The notes under the pieces are model-generated. The model worked only from the letters and a program-made list of their open reading frames with translations, was not told the origin of the DNA and searched no databases. From contig NC_087066.1 of assembly GCF_963678635.1 (NCBI RefSeq), forward strand, positions 61,412,875-61,476,874: DNA of 64,000 bases, given 5' to 3'. Within the stretch, counting starts at the first letter, position 1. Each line of letters starts with the position of its first letter. The DNA comes from Symsagittifera roscoffensis. Lineage: Eukaryota; Xenacoelomorpha; Acoela; Convolutidae. Below, one piece after another: positions 25,201 to 37,200 of the stretch. The translations under genes and the position numbers were made by a program.

Positions 25201-28200
25201 CAAGATGAGCTCCAATTCAGCACTTTGCACGGTTAACGCCTCGAATTTAAGTGCTTAAAATTAATGCGTTACTGCATCTACTGGTAATAAAAATTTCATC
25301 TTTTATTGTTTTTTTTTGTAGGCTTAATTGATTTGGACCCAAATTTTGTCGGCTTGTTTGCCGGTTGTTGTCTTTTGAAAATTCTCTTCAATTTCTTATT
25401 AAATTCAATTCGATGAAAGGTTTTTTGATACACGTTTTTTAACATGCTTTTTTGTGCACACTCTAACTTTCAGTTTGAAAAGAAAAAGCTTTTAGGTGAT
25501 TTTTTGTTTCATTTTCTAAAAAATATTATTTTTCAGTTTTCTTTCTAATGCAGGGTTTCTGATTGTAACTTCAAATTCAGTCAACCATCCGACGCATGTG
25601 TCATAGAGGTAACACACTTGCTTGTGACGGCAAATTTCTGTGGCTCGAATCCGACCGGGACCTGTTTTTTAAAAACTTGATTTTTTGTGCTTCAGGCTAT
25701 CGCCCCTCTGCCTTTTTGTCGGCTTGATTCCCGTAGCCCGATTTTTCTGAAGTTTCAGCTTCCTTCTAAGTTGCTGTAACACCCCTGCTTGAGACGAAAG
25801 AGCCCAGGAGTTCGAATTCAGTCGGGACCTGTTTTGAAATTTGAAAACTTTCGGCTGTTTTAGATTTTAGTGTCTGCTTATTTTTGTTTTCTTAGTTCCC
25901 ACAGAAAGGAGTTTTTTGAAAGTTCGACTTCTTTCTAGCATTCGGAAAGCATGTTATTGATAGTAGTTGTGTAGTTTCTGATAGAAGCATTTTCCGAATT
26001 TGTTCTTGACAATATGCAAGATTCTGTACTGATCGTTATAAAATCGGATTAGAAGCTTTTTTCAACGTTGAGGACAGAAATCACGTAATTCATTCAATTC
26101 GAATTCCACGTCTTATGTGGCTCTCTTAGCGTACCGGTAACGTCTATGTACAGGGTTATAAAGGTCCGGAGTTCGATATAAAGGTCCCCCTCCCCCTGTG
26201 CGCGATCTTCTTCTAACCTAACTGGCAAATGAAATTAAAAGTGTTCACTTATTTGGAAAATTCAGTGTAGCATGGAAATTGCATAGCATCTATTCTCTGC
26301 TTTTGTTTGTGGCTAGTGTTTGTTACCTATTAGCGTCCGTGGCTAAGTGGTTAGTGCGTGAGACTCAAAATCTCTTGGTCGCAGGTTCGATTCCGAGATG
26401 TTGCAGAATTTTTACCAGTTCGAGGCTTATTTCTAACTTTTTATTGCACTTTATAGAGCTGCGTTCTCGCTAGTGTTTGCGAAGCTTCGCTAGTGTGTCA
26501 TTAATGTTTTTCGATGGGGAGGAGTGTCATATTTCAAAACGTTACAGCTCAAATTTTTACAGCAAAATTTTTGTTTTTGGCTCAAATGGCTTCTTCACAA
26601 ATTTTTGTCAGCTTCTTTGCCGCTGAATGAATTTTTTCAAAAAAGCTTAATTAAAGCCGGCGATTGTTTTTGCCATCATTCGCTTCTTTTGCAGATTTAG
26701 TTTTCTTCAAATAATTACTTCGAGTTTTCCGGTTTTTTGCTCTGAGTATTAGCTTACAATGCTATGTTTGTGTGTTATAACAAGTGTTGAAAGCTCTGCC
26801 TCACCTCTGTGGTTAAAGCTGCCCTAAATTCTGTTTAATTTGTCCTAATTGCTTCATTTTTTGTCCTAATTGGTCCGTCTTGTATTCAGTCAACTTAGTA
26901 TCCTATCTTAGTCCTAGTGCATCGTAGTATTCATCAACTCAATTATATTTTTTCTTCGACTGCGCTATATATGACGATGCGAAAGCTGTTTTGGTAATTT
27001 TTGGCGATTGAGAATTATTTGGTTTTTGGGGTTGTTTTTGTTATTATCAATGGTTTTGCCACATCGTTTTTGTAAGTTTTTTCGGTTTTTTTTCTTTAAA
27101 AAACTTACGAGATGTGGACGGAAAAACTTTTTTGTTTTGTTTTTTTTTCTCAGGAAAAAGTCTTAAAATGCTCTAATAATTACAGATGTGCATTCATACA
27201 TATTAATGCATTTATTAATGCACTTAGGTATAGATGCTTTTTTTGGGTTCAATTGAAATTGATCTTGTGAAAGTTACGTAAAAAGTACTCTCCGATTTTG
27301 AACGTAGAAATAGCGCAAAAAAACATGAACAATTTCTAATTTTGACAAGTGGAATTGAATTTCAAGATTTCCAGCTGAATAAAAACTGTACATATTGATC
27401 CAGTCTTTTCTTGCTGGGTTAATATTATCAAAAAAGCGCCGATAATAATTTGTTCTAGAAATTCGAAGAGCTTAAAGAGCATCATTTTTTGTTTACTTGC
27501 GTTCATTACACTTTTCCAACTGTCGGTCGGCTATGTTATATAGATATTGGTTATTTTTTTGTTTCTTCGTTTTTTGTATCCGCTAAAATTGGATTTTTTT
27601 GCGGTATGACATTTGATTAAGAGTGATGAACGTAGTGAGTACTCTTATATAGGTCTTGCTGATTTTTTTTTCAGGAAAAAGTCTTCAAAATTTGTTAACG
27701 CTTTATTTTAATTTTAAGCGGTTTGACTTGTGGTTTATTTTTAAGTTCAGTGCATTTCTATTGTTAAAAGGCAGGCAAACTCCACTATCTAACAGCAAAA
27801 TAGTAAAGGTCATGAAAAACGTGATCGACCTCTTAGTTCGAAAATGGAAATGAAATATCAGATTTCCCAGCGAAATAAAATTTTTATCTGTTGATCCAGT
27901 TTGCTCAAATTGGGTTAATTTTAATAAAAAAAGTGTTCATCGTAAATTTTTCTACAGATTCGAAGAGCTTTAAGGCCATATTTTTTCTTCGAAAATCAAA
28001 AGTTGGAGATTTTTGAAAAAAAAAAACAAGTCGTTTTTGTTGTTTTCTTGCGTTCGTTACTCTTTTTCCAACTGTCAGTCGACTATGTTTTCTTTTTAAG
28101 TTCATTTCTTTTCCTTGCTGAAAGGAAGGCAAACTCGGCTTTCGAACAGCATGTAGCTACAACAACTATCGAACATTAAAAGTGTTAAAATCACGAAAAA

Positions 28201-31200
28201 ATGATCAATTTATAGTTTCGAGTTGGATTTTCGCATTTCCCAGCGGAATGAAAAAAATTGAGTATTGATCGAATTTTCTCAAATGGGTTAGGTTTGTCAA
28301 AAAATGTCAATCATGAATTGTTCTGGAAACTCATAATGCCATATATTTTTCTTGAAATTCGAAAGTCAAAATTTAAGTCCGTCTCTTTTTCTGTTTCCTT
28401 GCGTTCATGACTCTTTTCCAGTTCTCTGTTGGCTATGTTTGTTTCTTAGAGCTTTGTGAAGCCGTATGTGTAAATTAAATAGGCATATCTATATCAGGCT
28501 TTTGCTTTTTTCTACAGCTTTTCAAAGTCACCAGACTCGAAAATACGTTGGTGTCAAATACTGCTTGTTTGATATGTAGGTTTTGGAAATGAATGGATTT
28601 TTTTTTAATTTGGCATACTTGAATGTGTTTTGGCCTTGCTAATGTTTGTTTGGCGACTGTGATCACCTTGATAGAATTCCAGAATCTTCAAGAGTTTTGG
28701 AACATAGTTTGTTGGATTATATATTTTTTTTTGCCTGATTATTTATTATTATTTATTCATCTTATCAAGTCTCGCGTTTTCCTTGTGGTGGTAAGTTTGC
28801 GTCATTTTTTGCCTGATAGTATCGAAGTCGAATCCTTTGGGCGTTTTTATTTTCTCAAACCAAGTCATTTAAGACCGGTTCTGAATTATCAAATGCATCC
28901 ATAATTTGCTGCCGTATCGTAATATTATTGCTCAATCGGTATAAAGTTTGTTGCTATAACTATAATCAGTATATTTGTTGTTGATTCGGTATAACTATAA
29001 GCTCGTTGAATCCCTGATCAAACAGAAAGAAACTGTCTTTACTTATGGTTTATTTGGATGTAATGATACAATAAATTTTAATGTAAAATTAAGTAATTTT
29101 CGAAACGGATTTAATGTAGATTAATTTCTTCATCAACATTAACAGTCATTAAATTTTTTCTAAAGCTGAAAGAGTGTTGCGGTGATGCAATTTCCTCGGT
29201 GTAATTGAAATCACAAAAAACCGCCTTTTTCTTGAGTTCAATAACCCTCCTCTATTTTTTTAACTTCTCATTCATTTAATTCGAGTTCATTTGCCAAGAC
29301 GAATTACGCTCTCCAATAACGTAAGTGCACGAGACGCGAAAAGACGTAAGTGCAAAAGACGGTTTTGATTTGCCAAGTGGATCTTTTTTTTCGATTTTCC
29401 AGTGGAATAAAAAATTACCTGTTGATGCAGTTTCTTAAAAGTGATTCGCTTTTATCATAAAGGTATGTCAAAAAAAGTTCTTTGAAATTTTTGTGAGGCT
29501 ACGTTTTTTAAGAAAGAAAAGTTTCTTATACGCAATTTTTTTTTAAACAAAATTTATGTTTTCTAGGTCTCATTGACACTTGTTCTACTGTCTGTTGGAT
29601 ATTTCGGTCAAATTGGAGTCATGTTTTCTTCCCTATAATTTAGAAAAACAACCAAAAGTGTAGTTTAATGGAAAAAAAATTTCAAAAAATTTTGACAGGA
29701 AAGTTCAATCCTGGAAATGAAAACTCTAAAAAGCAGTTTATTTTGCAATCAAGGGCGCCTTTCTTCCAAACCCCCGCTGATATTAAGAGTACAAGTCTCA
29801 TGTTATTAGCCTTCCAGGGGTCACAGGCCTCTAGATACGACATCCTGAGACGTAGCCCTGAAATGACTTTTTCAGAATCAACTGACCGAATTGTGATCAA
29901 AAACAATAAGACAGCTGAAACTACTGGACTAAAATCAGCTCTCTACTTTCAGTATTTAAGAATTAATCGCAGTTTCAGAAGAAAATATTCCAGAAAGCAT
30001 TTTTTTAAACACGTCAGATGGGAAGGTGTTTTGAGAGAGCGCGGAAAAATCAATTCGGTTAGAAAATTTAAAAAATAAGGCGCACATGTGAATCTTTCGA
30101 TTTCATTTTGACGCTTGTCTTGTCTTGTAACCATGTACGCCCTGGGGGTCTTGGGAATGGAGTTTTGAATCCTCTTCTGGCCTTGCGTCTGGCTAGATTG
30201 GTGGAAATTTTAGGTGTCACACAGTCCGGTAATTTCACTCTTGGTTGTAAACCGTGTAGCTTGTTGGTAGTTCTCGTTTCTTTTGAGCCGTGTTATGGTT
30301 GGTCGGTTGGCTTTTCTCGGGTTGTTATTTTTGCGTAGCTCAGCCCGATCTGCTCGTACAGATTTGCGCACAGCCCTCTATTCTGCATTTTATCTGTCGT
30401 CCTTAAATTCCTGCCTCGCGTTCACTATCTTTTCACGTGACCTGCTACCGCTTCCTCCCATTTCAACCGGTGCTCACACCGAGCTTTAATGAAGCCTCTC
30501 CATGTTTTTCGATTGTACGCAAGTTTCCCATCATTTTTTCAGTCCTCTCCTCCTTCAAGGATGAGACGCCTCCAATAGCTGGTTAACTTTTTCCTGAGTT
30601 GTCCGTTTGGTGCCTATCTTTTCGCCCTGTTTCCTAAGACAATTCTTTCTACTACTTGGCCTTCCATGTTTTTTGTCTGGCTAAAAGAAGTAGTTAGCCC
30701 AGCGCAAGTTGTTGGCGTGGCACCGGTTTATGAGGCTGTTTCCGGCACCATTGGTTGTAAATACACCCTAAGGTCTTATCGCTTGGCCCACTTGTCTATC
30801 AGAATTCCCTAGCGATGAGTTTAAGTCGCCTCCTCGAATAAGGGTCGTACCTTTTCTCTTTTTCAGCACTAGAGACAGTTCGTCCCCGAACCCGTTGAAC
30901 TCTGTAGGGTCGGCCTTCCATAGCTAATGATATACAACAGCCACTATTTTAAGGTTATTCACCTCGACTGAGCAGCAACATATTCCACCTTCTTTCTCGA
31001 AACCCTTACTCCCTCCAGCAATCGGCGCAACTATCCCTGAGCACTCCAAAGACGTAACTGACTCTTGCACGTTGCTTGTCTCTGGTCCAAATCAGGCTCA
31101 GAACTTCTAGGCTTGTTCGGTGCCTCTCCTCTCCGTTAATCGCCTGGGTTATCATTATATCGACTCCACAATCGGTTGCATGGGAGCATGGGAGAATATC

Positions 31201-34200
31201 GGCCCGAGAGTGCAGTCAAGGCGACACCCAGCACCACCGCCCATCCTGCAGTTTGGGTTTTCTGTTCTCCCTTTATTTCTGGTGAGCTCCGCGCTTCTCT
31301 CCGTGCTGGAAATGAGCCATGGAGAAGCTTATTTTAGCACCACAAATATCTCGCTGTCGTCCTAGAAGCCGCAGATATGTAGATTCGACAAATTCCTAAT
31401 TGGACAAAGTTCATAATTTTACAAATACACAAACAGTTTAAGCTGCTTCGGCTTCATCGGAGCCAATTTTACCTCTAAAACCTCAGCATTCAAGAGTTTG
31501 TGTCGATGTTGCCATGAAAATCCAGAAATTGTTTAAACAAAGTCAGACAGAGGATGTTTTATGGTTTTTTAACTGTTGTTGGCTATGTTTCAGTCACATA
31601 ACAAAGGTGTGTTCGTGCAGCAGTAATTGAACAGAAAAAGTTTTTTTTTGCGTCCTGCTCTAATTGAATAACAATGAGAAAAAATTGGTTTGATTGAAAT
31701 CTTCATTGTTATTTATTACCCTTGCGATTAGCAAGGGTGTTGCAATGCAACCGGGTACTTAACTTTTTCCCGTAAATAACTTTGTTAACTGGCTGACTGA
31801 AATTGGTGTCAACCTGTCAACGCCATCTCCCATTCTATAATTTCATCATCATAAGCCAAATTTGAGCATGTCTGCTTTTTAAATGCTTTTGTTCGAATTC
31901 TTTTTTGTATGTAAGTTTACTAACCCCGATTTCTGTATATATATATTGTCGAGTCGTCTCTTGAACAAAAGATGTTTGTTGTTGAATGTTTAAAGGGGAC
32001 TAATAAAATTTTTTCTGGTTGTTTTTCTACGATTTTTTTTCCGGCTCGACGTGTAATTGCTCAGGTATTGGTGACTTTGTTACCGCTTTGTAAGTTTTAT
32101 TTTTGATGCTCATATAGTTTTAGGTTGTCCTACTTGACATGTTGTTCTTCGAAGACAAAATCAAGGCCAAGATATGAAAATTTCGGTAGATATTTCTGCT
32201 GATTTTTTAAAACGTTTTCTGTCGGTTAATTTGCCATGCTTTTTTTGTGTTGTCAAAAAAATGTTTCTTTCAATTTTACCCCAAGTTGTCTCTTACACAA
32301 TTTCGGGTAAAACACAATCGAATTTATGGAGTTCAAAGCATAATCTACGAATCCGTTAGCTGTGTTGCTTTTCGAGGCACTGAAAGTGTGGAGGAACTTT
32401 ATTCAGGTGTTTTGTTAATGTTTCCTTTATTCCGCCGCAAAATTGGGAAGAAATAATCATCAGAAATATGTTAAGCTAGAAAATCAATTTAAACCTTTCT
32501 TGACAGTTTCATTTAGCCTTTTCGCAGCACGAAAATGAAAAAATCTTAAAAAGAAGTTAAGAAAATAAATAAAATATTTATTTTCGGTTTTTAAGAGTAA
32601 GGAACGCAGTGAACTCTTATATAGGTCTTAATGATTTTTTTTTTCAGGAAGAAGTATTAAAATGCTCTATAATAACCACAGATGTGCATTCATACATATT
32701 AATGCATTTATGAATGCACTTAGGTATATATGCACTTTTTGAGTTCAAATAAAATTCATCTACTGAAAGTTACGTAAATAGCACGCTCCAAATACAAACA
32801 TGGCAATCGCGCAAAAAACGAGACGATTTCTAGTTTCGAAAGTGGAATTCAATTTTCAGATTTCCAGCGGAATTAAAAATTTATCTATTGATCCAGTTTT
32901 CTCATGTTGGGTTAATGTCATCAAAAAAGCACTATTCATAAATTGTTCTAGAAATTCCAAGAGCCTCAAAGGCATCTATGTTTTCTCTTTAAAATTCGAA
33001 AGTTGAGATTTTTCCAACAAAGTCAGCGTTTTTTGGTTACTTGCGTTCATTACTCATTTCCAACTGTCAGTTGGCTATGTTATGAATTGCAACAATAACT
33101 GTAGTTTATTGAAGCCATGAATCATTGTTACAGGTTAGTTTTAGTATCTCTTCTTAGGGGCGCAAAAATAAATAAACAAATATATTTTTGTGTGTGATCG
33201 GAACCTTCTGTGCAAACTTGTACAGGAACCGGCTATCCTGTTTTATTTTTGCTTGTTGATGCGAGGATCAGCCTTGTATCTGTGTCCCTGTTTGCATCTG
33301 AGTGTACACGCTGTACAAGAAATCATCTGTTTTGGAAACGTCAAAAGGGAACATTTCGATTTGAGAAATCGGTTATTTAGGGTATTATGCAAGAAGCTTG
33401 TTAGTCTCCTCCCACTAATCTTAGCTCACTGAGTTGTGTCTAAAAAAAGAGCAACCATTTATGCCAATTATGCGTGTTTGTTCATTTTTTACCGGAATAG
33501 GATCAATATAAATATTTGATGCCATGCCGCTGAAGCGCCAGATGTTTCATGAAGGATTTCCTCTGGCTGTGCTTCTAACATGTTTTATGGCCACTTAAAC
33601 GTTAAGTAGACATTTTATGGAAGCGTTGGTTGGTAAAGCCGCTATTTAGTCTTTGGTACTGACTATTAAGATAAAAAAACAAAGTAATTGTAATTATGTT
33701 CATCATTCTCTCATCTATTTTGTTTTCGTGCTTCTCCTTGCGTGATTTTGTTCTTCGTTGCCGAAATTTTAAAAAATCATTTAAACTAGCCAAAGAATTT
33801 GGATACCTTATAAACTCTTTGTTTAAATTTTCTAAGTCAAATCTGAATGGCAGAAAGTGGTGCAAGATAAGAGGGGAAAACCAGACGGATCTCCTACTAA
33901 TCCCACGTATTGAAAAAATCCATCCTAAAGAACTTATCTTAAAGCTCTGCATATAGGAACCTTTGAAAGCAGATTTTACAGGAACTTTATGTCAAATTTT
34001 TCTGAAATTATTTGGAACCTTGTTTTTCACTTTCTGCAACCTTAAATAGATTTTTTCCTGCCTAGCAATGACTTCAAGTCGAGTTAAGCCACACAAGCGA
34101 TTATCTATCTTGTCACAAAGAGAATTCTCCCTGCCTCAAATCACTTTAAACTCTCAAATAGAGAAAAACTTGGCGCTTCAGAAGTTTTTACCTAGCAAAT

Positions 34201-37200
34201 CATTTTCATATACGCTGACTGATTTTATTTTACGGTAAGTTTTTTTTTTGTTATGGTACCTTTGCGGTTATAGTCATCTTGTCTTTTGTCTTTAATTAGA
34301 TGCCAAGTGTTCTTCGCCATAAGTTAAATTTGATCACACTTTGATGTTACTTAGCGTTGTAACCAAACGTGTAACGAGTATTTTTAGATGCTTGCGATTT
34401 CATTTTAATTTACTTTTTTACAACCTTTTGATTGAAAGCAATCACCAAAGCAATGCTTCATTTGTTCAGCGCGTGGTATCATTTATGTGTCTTGAATTAA
34501 GATTGATATTTTTAACATTGTCCGCTGCGATTCATGTGCGCCGTCATAGTTTTCCGGTCGTTAAATTGCCAAAGAAAAGCTACAAAAATAATGCTCAGAC
34601 AAAATTTAGAATGAAGGTCTTGAACGAATAAAGTTTGGTGAGAAAGAAAGTCTGGTGAGCAAAAAACTCAATTATGAATCTGATGTTGCAGGTCTGAATC
34701 TTTGAGGCACCCGACGGAGCGAGCATCTCAGAACCGTCACAGGAAATCCACGGCCGCCGCCGATCGGTCCCACCATTCGATTCCAACTCACAGAAGTGTA
34801 TCTCAAACTCGCAAATCGCAATACAACCCAGGACATGCTGCCCCTCAGAGTAATCTGCTGCGAGGGTCTAGAAGCAAAATGGGTCTCAATAGGAGTTCAC
34901 AACTGTCCATTTCGTGTGATGTTCCTGACGATGACGACGATGAAGATGTAGTTCATTCGGGAAATGACGAAGACGACGAGGAGGATGACGTCACCGAAGA
35001 CTTCGAAGATGACGGAGCTGATTTTGAAGACGACGAAATGAACTCATTGGACGGTGAGTTGCTTAAATTAATCACAGGATTCAGCTTTTGACGAAATCTC
35101 AGCGTTTAAAATATAAGTTTTAACTTTTATTGGAAAAACAAACAAATACAAAAAATGGCTTGTTTTTCGAGCTATGTGTAATCTCTATACTGTTAGTTTT
35201 TATGCAGCAAACAATTATATAGTTCAATTAAGAGTTAATTGACTAAATTGACAATGACTTGGTTCGTAGACGACGACGCTTCGGCAGGAAGATTGTCTGC
35301 GTGCAGTAGCTATAGCAACCTGTCCCGTCTCGGCCACGGGGAAAGCGACGAAGGCGAGGAGGACGACGATGATGAGGACGAGAGTAAGACAGCTGTGACG
35401 TCACTGAGCAGAAGTAGGGCCCAGTCGGGGGTCGGGAGGGAGATGGTGCCGAATGAGGAGGGACTTCTACCTGCTCTCTGGCCCTCTCTCTTCAAATACA
35501 TTCCACCTACCATCTTCTTCCACCTCAAGACAGAAAAGGGTTAGATAAGAAGATAAACTTACTAAGTTAGTCATTTTTTTTTCGTTGTTCTTTCGCTGGT
35601 TTGTTTGGCTTCAATTGTTTTTACTTATGTTTTTATCGAGTAATTGACCTAATTAAGCGTTGTGCGTTGTTTCAAGGGAAAATAGGTTTTTACGCTTTTG
35701 TGTGTTTCCGGAGGGGGAAGCATAAAAATTTAGATTTTCGGAACTTTAAAAAATTTTCAATTGAAAACAGTTTTGCTCAACGGGTGTCTAATCAATTTTG
35801 GCCGGCTTAGTTGCCGGCTTTTACATGATGAGAGGAGAGCAAACTCTTCTATCGAACAGCAAAAAATGCGAAGGTCACAAAAACGTGATCAACTTCTAGT
35901 TTCGGAAATGGCAGTTAAATTTTAGATTTCTCAGCGAAGTAAAAAGTTAAAATATTGATCCAGTTTTTTCAAATTTGGTTATTTTTAATCAAAAAGTGTC
36001 AATCAAAATTTTTCTAAAAATTCAAAAAGTTTGAGTCCATCTATTTTTTTTTCATTGGAATTTGAAAGTTGAGATATTTCAAAAAATAAACCAATATTTT
36101 GTTTTTGTTTTCTTGCATTCATTGACTCTTTTCCAACTCTGTAGGCTATGTTTCAAAAAACGGCCCCCACGCCATTGGTGTAATGTGTTGTAGTCGCTGT
36201 CTTGCCACACGATGCGAGGAAGCTGCTGAAGTGGAAGCCCAGTACAATCTGTCCCAATGTGGTCAAGAACCTCATCGCCAGAGTCGGATTCAAATTCTCA
36301 AAAAGTTAGTCGTCGATGAAGTCAATCGTCATTTATGGAATATTAACCGAAAAACTTGCCTAAAATAAGAAAATGTTGAGGTTGGTGACTATCTCAACAT
36401 TTTCTTATTTTAGGCAAGTTTTTCGGTTACTATTCCATAAATGACAATTCACTTCCTCGCAATTAAAACTGCAGTTGATAATTTTGTAGAGATTTTGTAT
36501 ACAAGTAAGTAATTATGTGCATAGAAAGAGATACTGTTTATATTTAGGGGAAATTATTAATTGATAAAACAAATGTTTGCGTAAAACCAGTTTATTTTGG
36601 GTCGAAATTGTGTTTCTCAATTATACACATTATTATATTATTTCACGCGCTGCATAACTACCCTTTACATTTAATTATGACAAACCTTTTTTTCTTCAAA
36701 CACACAACATTGGTCAACATAGTAGCCTCCCATCATAACTGTTCATAACCTATTGCAAACATACTGTTCACAAAATGATGTATCTAACCATCTATTTGAT
36801 AAGTCTGTCACGGCAATTGGGTTGAGTTTCAAATATTATTTGAAATAGAGAGTAAGGTATTAATCCATGACAGCCTACAAAAGCTATTTCTTATTGAAAA
36901 AAATGTTTCTTGTCATTATTGATTTCATTTATTCTATTTGATCCTTATATGACGTTCATGAAATTTTGGTTCAATGTTGATTTGTACATGCGTTAAATTA
37001 TGATTTAATCGGTGTTAAATCGGATGAGATTAATGGTTTCTGTTTTTTTTTCGTTCTTTGGCTGAGAGTTATAAACGATCTGATTTACCATTGGTCAATT
37101 CTCCCTTATGTTTTTCTTTAGGCTCAACGGATATCGCAGAAGGTACTTCACCGAGTGAGATGAATTGTTTGCTCTGAGTTTGCACTATTCAGAAAAGATT

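Larger units (their letters stand above)
23104..34078 (+). other. TTLL4 intron 11 (about 11 kb)
   Basis: The largest intron. It holds family A, B and C repeats, a foldback element, an unassigned ORF and a - strand LINE relic, all listed separately. A short missed exon of phase 2 in / phase 1 out could exist and would allow the stronger exon 12 acceptor at 34065, but I could not find one. 33083-34078 shows only short open frames without motifs. Confidence 0.6.

Noticed and set aside
26333-26404. Functional tRNA gene
   Set aside because: A and B boxes and an anticodon-like stem are present, but the 5' GCGTCCG and the 3' end do not pair into an acceptor stem. The sequence is embedded in a repeat that recurs through the window.
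33602-33956. Overlapping + and - strand frames as a small gene
   Set aside because: No motif, no splice fit, AT-rich composition like the surrounding intron.
37122-37143. 22-base extra TTLL4 exon in intron 15
   Set aside because: It has an acceptor, a donor and matching phases, but exons 15 and 16 join directly into an ungapped match with TTLL4 (FKFSKRNSDW), so no insertion is needed.
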